Positions 62,225 to 64,000 of a stretch of DNA of 64,000 nucleotides are shown one piece after another. The position numbers were made by a program, and so were the translations under genes. Origin of the DNA: Pseudobutyrivibrio ruminis. GTDB lineage: Bacteria; Bacillota; Clostridia; Lachnospirales; Lachnospiraceae. The notes beneath the pieces are model-generated. The model did no database searches and was not told where the DNA came from. It worked only from the letters and a program-made list of their open reading frames with translations. The stretch spans positions 62,001 through 126,000 of the forward strand of contig NZ_SVET01000008.1 in assembly GCF_015057245.1 (NCBI RefSeq), read 5' to 3'. How positions within the stretch are numbered: the stretch's first letter is position 1; the number at the start of each line of letters is the position of its first letter.

Positions 62225-62887
62225 TTAGAATAAATCCTCATCTTCAGGCACAAATTTTTCTCTAAATTTTTGAGGCGCGCAATAAGGAGCTGAGTTCAAT
62301 TCATTAAGGTACGTACTTATTACTATATTATAAGCTTCTTCCGGCATACCTTTTTCTGAATTGAAGCTCTCGATATCCAAGTATTTTTTTATGAAAGCGT
62401 TGATTGCAATATTATCATGATCGCTATTGTCATAGTATGCAGAATCGCCGTTAACCATTTTATCTAAATAAAATGATTGATACCTAGCACTATTATTATC
62501 AAAGTTTGGAAATAGCAGCGCTTGATATTCTGTAGAGGTTGGATAGCTATCATAGCGCTTATCTGTATCTGTTTCATTGAGTTCTATGGTTTTAAAAATT
62601 GCTCTTTTAGATTTGAATAATTCAATAATCCAAGAGCCGATGCTCCTAGCACTAATTTGAGATGAAGCAGTTTTACGTCCAAATAACTCATCCAGTGAAA
62701 CACCAAAGTAGTCGGCTAATGCAATATATTGTTCAATAGTAAAGCGGCGTCCTTTTTTCTGATTAAGTGCTGAGCTGAAATTAGGCTGATTTGTTTCGAG
62801 AACTTTTTCAGCTAATTCTTTTTGTGTAATTTTGGATTCATTTATTTTATCCTTAATGAAATTGTTAGCATTCTCAATATATCCCAT
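62225..62887 (-). CDS. XRE-family regulator on the minus strand
   Basis: The 220-residue protein has an N-terminal HTH (about 17-70: I-T-Q-K-E-L-A-E-K-V-L-E-T-N-Q, then F-G-V-S-L-D-E-L-F-G-R) and a longer C-terminal region without a familiar motif. It is the only sizeable convincing gene on the minus strand. AGGTGG is placed well before its start. An AT-rich inverted repeat just upstream (62923-62955) is the likely operator. It could repress itself or genes of the element. Confidence 0.8.
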   Translation of the reverse strand: MGYIENANNFIKDKINESKITQKELAEKVLETNQPNFSSALNQKKGRRFTIEQYIALADYFGVSLDELFGRKTASSQISARSIGSWIIELFKSKRAIFKTIELNETDTDKRYDSYPTSTEYQALLFPNFDNNSARYQSFYLDKMVNGDSAYYDNSDHDNIAINAFIKKYLDIESFNSEKGMPEEAYNIVISTYLNELNSAPYCAPQKFREKFVPEDEDLF

Positions 62888-63315
62888 AACGCAACCACCT
62901 TTTCTGAAATGATATGTAATATTATCAATATATATCGAAATTACGTATATTGATATAATATCATTGAAATATTATAAACGCAATTAAATATATGACTTTT
63001 GATATATCGTATATCGTGAAATATAATTTAATCATAGGAACTAGTTACTATCGTTGTTATGAATGAGGTTTTTACATTAAGGGAAGGCGTAATAATGTAA
63101 CAAAATGAAGGTGCGCTCACTTAATATGGAAGTCCCTATATTGGGACAGGCTTTTTGTTACCATTAGAATCATAAAAGGGGGAGTGCACGATTTTCGCGG
63201 CTGTCAGATATTTTCGTTATTTTGTAGATTAATATTGCAAACAAGTGTTCGCGATGATATACTTTCAAATAGGAAGTAACGAAAGCAGATTGCTTCCTTT
63301 AGAAAGGAGCGGCGT
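62888..63315. promoter_or_regulatory. AT-rich control region between HTH and LexA-type genes
   Basis: The 428-bp gap holds no gene. It contains the operator-like inverted repeat TATCAATATA (62923-62932) / TATATTGATA (62946-62955) and further TATATCG-type motifs near 63003-63015. A 9-bp inverted repeat GTAACAAAA (63097-63105) / TTTTGTTAC (63153-63161) encloses a GTCCC/GGGAC hairpin (63132-63147). The SOS-controlled promoter of the LexA-type gene lies at its right end. Confidence 0.55.
63235..63263 (+). promoter_or_regulatory. SOS promoter with LexA box
   Basis: TTGCAA (-35, 63235-63240) and TATACT (-10, 63258-63263) are 17 bp apart. CAAACAAGTGTTCG (63238-63251) matches the Gram-positive LexA box CGAAC-N4-GTTCG with one mismatch and covers the -35 and spacer, so the LexA-type protein should repress its own gene. 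Confidence 0.75.
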
Positions 63316-63918
63316 ATGAGACATAAATCTACAGAGCTTATGGGTACTATTAAGGCATTTGTAGAGGAATACTACAAGAATTATCGCCACTCACCGTCTA
63401 CAACAGAGATTGCGAATGCGGTCGGTATCGCTAGAGGAACTGCATATAAGTATCTGTTAGCCATGAGTGACAATGGCATGATCAGATATGATGGCCAGCA
63501 GATTTCTACTGAGCAGACCGAGAAGGTTCAGACAGAGTTTACAAGCGTAGCACTTCTAGGTGCTGTTTCCTGCGGCGTTCCCACACTGGAGGAAGAGTAC
63601 GCAGAAGAATATGTGTCATTGCCTGTTTCTATGTTTGGCAACGGAACTTTTTTCTTATTAAGGGCAAACGGCGAGTCCATGATTGATGCTGGAATCTCTC
63701 CCGGAGATCTGGTACTTGTCAGAAAGCAGTCAGAAGCCATGGATGGCGATATTGTTGTTGCACTTGTAGGGAATGAGAACACGCTGAAGCGCTATTTTGT
63801 AGACAAAGAGAATCAGAAGATCAGACTTCATCCTGAGAATAAGGCTATGAAGGACATTATTGTTTCGGATTGTGAGATTCAGGGTGTAGCTGTTAAGGTC
63901 ATTAAAGACCTCGCGTAA
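63316..63918 (+). CDS. LexA-family repressor with Cys-Gly cleavage site
   Basis: The 200-residue protein has the LexA winged HTH (about 1-65: S-P-S-T-T-E-I-A-N-A-V-G-I-A-R-G-T-A-Y-K-Y) and the S24 self-cleavage domain. Catalytic Ser121 lies in N-G-E-S-M, Lys158 in T-L-K-R-Y and the scissile bond is Cys86-Gly87 in V-S-C-G-V-P. Most LexA proteins have Ala-Gly here; Cys-Gly is used by UmuD. It is SOS-controlled by its own upstream box. A second LexA on the conjugative element may tie transfer or DNA-repair genes to DNA damage. AAAGGAG precedes the ATG. Confidence 0.85.
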   Translation: MRHKSTELMGTIKAFVEEYYKNYRHSPSTTEIANAVGIARGTAYKYLLAMSDNGMIRYDGQQISTEQTEKVQTEFTSVALLGAVSCGVPTLEEEYAEEYVSLPVSMFGNGTFFLLRANGESMIDAGISPGDLVLVRKQSEAMDGDIVVALVGNENTLKRYFVDKENQKIRLHPENKAMKDIIVSDCEIQGVAVKVIKDLA

Positions 63919-63961
63919 TGTGTGCTAAACAGTTTTTACAGATCAGACCAGTCGTGCATTG

Positions 63962-64000
63962 ATAATGGCAGTGTTGACTACACTACGGAAAGGCCATTAT
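63962..64000. repeat. Inverted repeat at window end
   Basis: ATAATGGC (63962-63969) is the exact inverse of GCCATTAT (63993-64000), and an inner AGTGT (63970-63974) / ACACT (63980-63984) pair can nest inside. It lies 43 bp after the LexA-type gene. It could be the start of a hairpin, operator or terminator cut by the window. Confidence 0.4.

Larger units (their letters stand above)
20294..64000 (+). mobile_element. Integrative conjugative element, Tn1549-like, incomplete at right
   Basis: The block 20622-38448 has the gene content and order of Tn1549/CD1107-CD1115-type conjugative elements: replication initiator, PcfB, VirD4, Maff2, VirB6-like, PrgI, VirB4, NlpC/P60, DUF4315, DUF4366-like, ArdC, topoisomerase III, MobC and relaxase. 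A 23-kb defence-like cargo and a LexA-type gene follow. No integrase or att repeat is visible, so the right end lies beyond the window. The left end could be near 20294 or as far left as about 16200, since the genes at 16358-20293 also look accessory. Confidence 0.75.

Noticed and set aside
63058..63099. 13-codon open frame before the LexA-type gene
   Set aside because: Too short, weak start context, and it overlaps inverted repeats.
20294..64000. Prophage
   Set aside because: No capsid, tail, terminase or lysis genes; the core genes are conjugative.
1..64000. CRISPR array, tRNA or rRNA genes
   Set aside because: No regularly spaced repeats, cloverleaf or rRNA sequence was recognised.
16200..64000. 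Integrase and att repeats marking the element ends
   Set aside because: No tyrosine or serine recombinase gene was found, and no long direct repeat pair was seen, so exact ends are not given.

Overview
The window looks like part of a Lachnospiraceae genome, most likely Butyrivibrio, Pseudobutyrivibrio or a close relative. The evidence is a low-GC Firmicute codon style with strong AGGAGG ribosome-binding sites, a plain pyruvate phosphate dikinase gene, an accessory Sec locus of the SecA2/SecY2 type, and a Tn1549-like conjugative element. The genus is inferred. No rRNA, tRNA, CRISPR array or insertion sequence was seen.

Positions 1-13194 hold an accessory Sec glycoprotein-export locus. It begins with a truncated membrane protein and asp2. 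Next comes a serine/alanine-rich secreted protein that is the likely substrate, then secY2, asp1, asp3, secA2 and the glycosyltransferase pair gtfA/gtfB. GtfA/GtfB would glycosylate the substrate in the cytosol, Asp1-3 would modify it and deliver it, and SecA2/SecY2 would move it across the membrane. The substrate ends in a membrane segment plus a lysine-rich tail, with no LPXTG anchor. Positions 13394-16036 carry ppdK, an ordinary housekeeping gene.

Positions 16200-20293 are accessory DNA. They hold two small HTH regulators with clear self-control sites, a chloramphenicol-acetyltransferase-like gene, a DUF134-NifX fusion regulator and a two-subunit chromate-family transporter.

Positions 20294-38448 are the replication and transfer core of an integrative conjugative element of the Tn1549/CD1107-CD1115 type: replication initiator, PcfB, VirD4, Maff2, VirB6-like, PrgI, VirB4, an NlpC/P60 hydrolase, ArdC, topoisomerase III, MobC and a relaxase. 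A hairpin-rich stretch between virD4 and maff2 may encode a structured RNA.

Positions 38978-62157 form a tightly packed cargo run of about 23 kb, all on the + strand. A C5 cytosine methyltransferase is followed by a McrB-like AAA+ protein, a McrC-like DUF2357 nuclease, a 1578-residue protein with a C-terminal UvrD-type helicase, DrmA, DrmB, a NERD-nuclease/helicase fusion and a GIY-YIG protein. Two unknown small proteins, a macro-domain protein, another unknown and a KAP NTPase complete it. The core is DISARM-like (DrmA, DrmB, C5 methylase), but the usual DrmC phospholipase-D-type gene is missing and McrBC-type modules are present. This is the best candidate in the window for an unusual or undescribed defence system.

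The window ends with a divergent HTH repressor, AT-rich control DNA and a LexA-family repressor with its own SOS box. No integrase lies in the window, so the element probably continues past position 64000.
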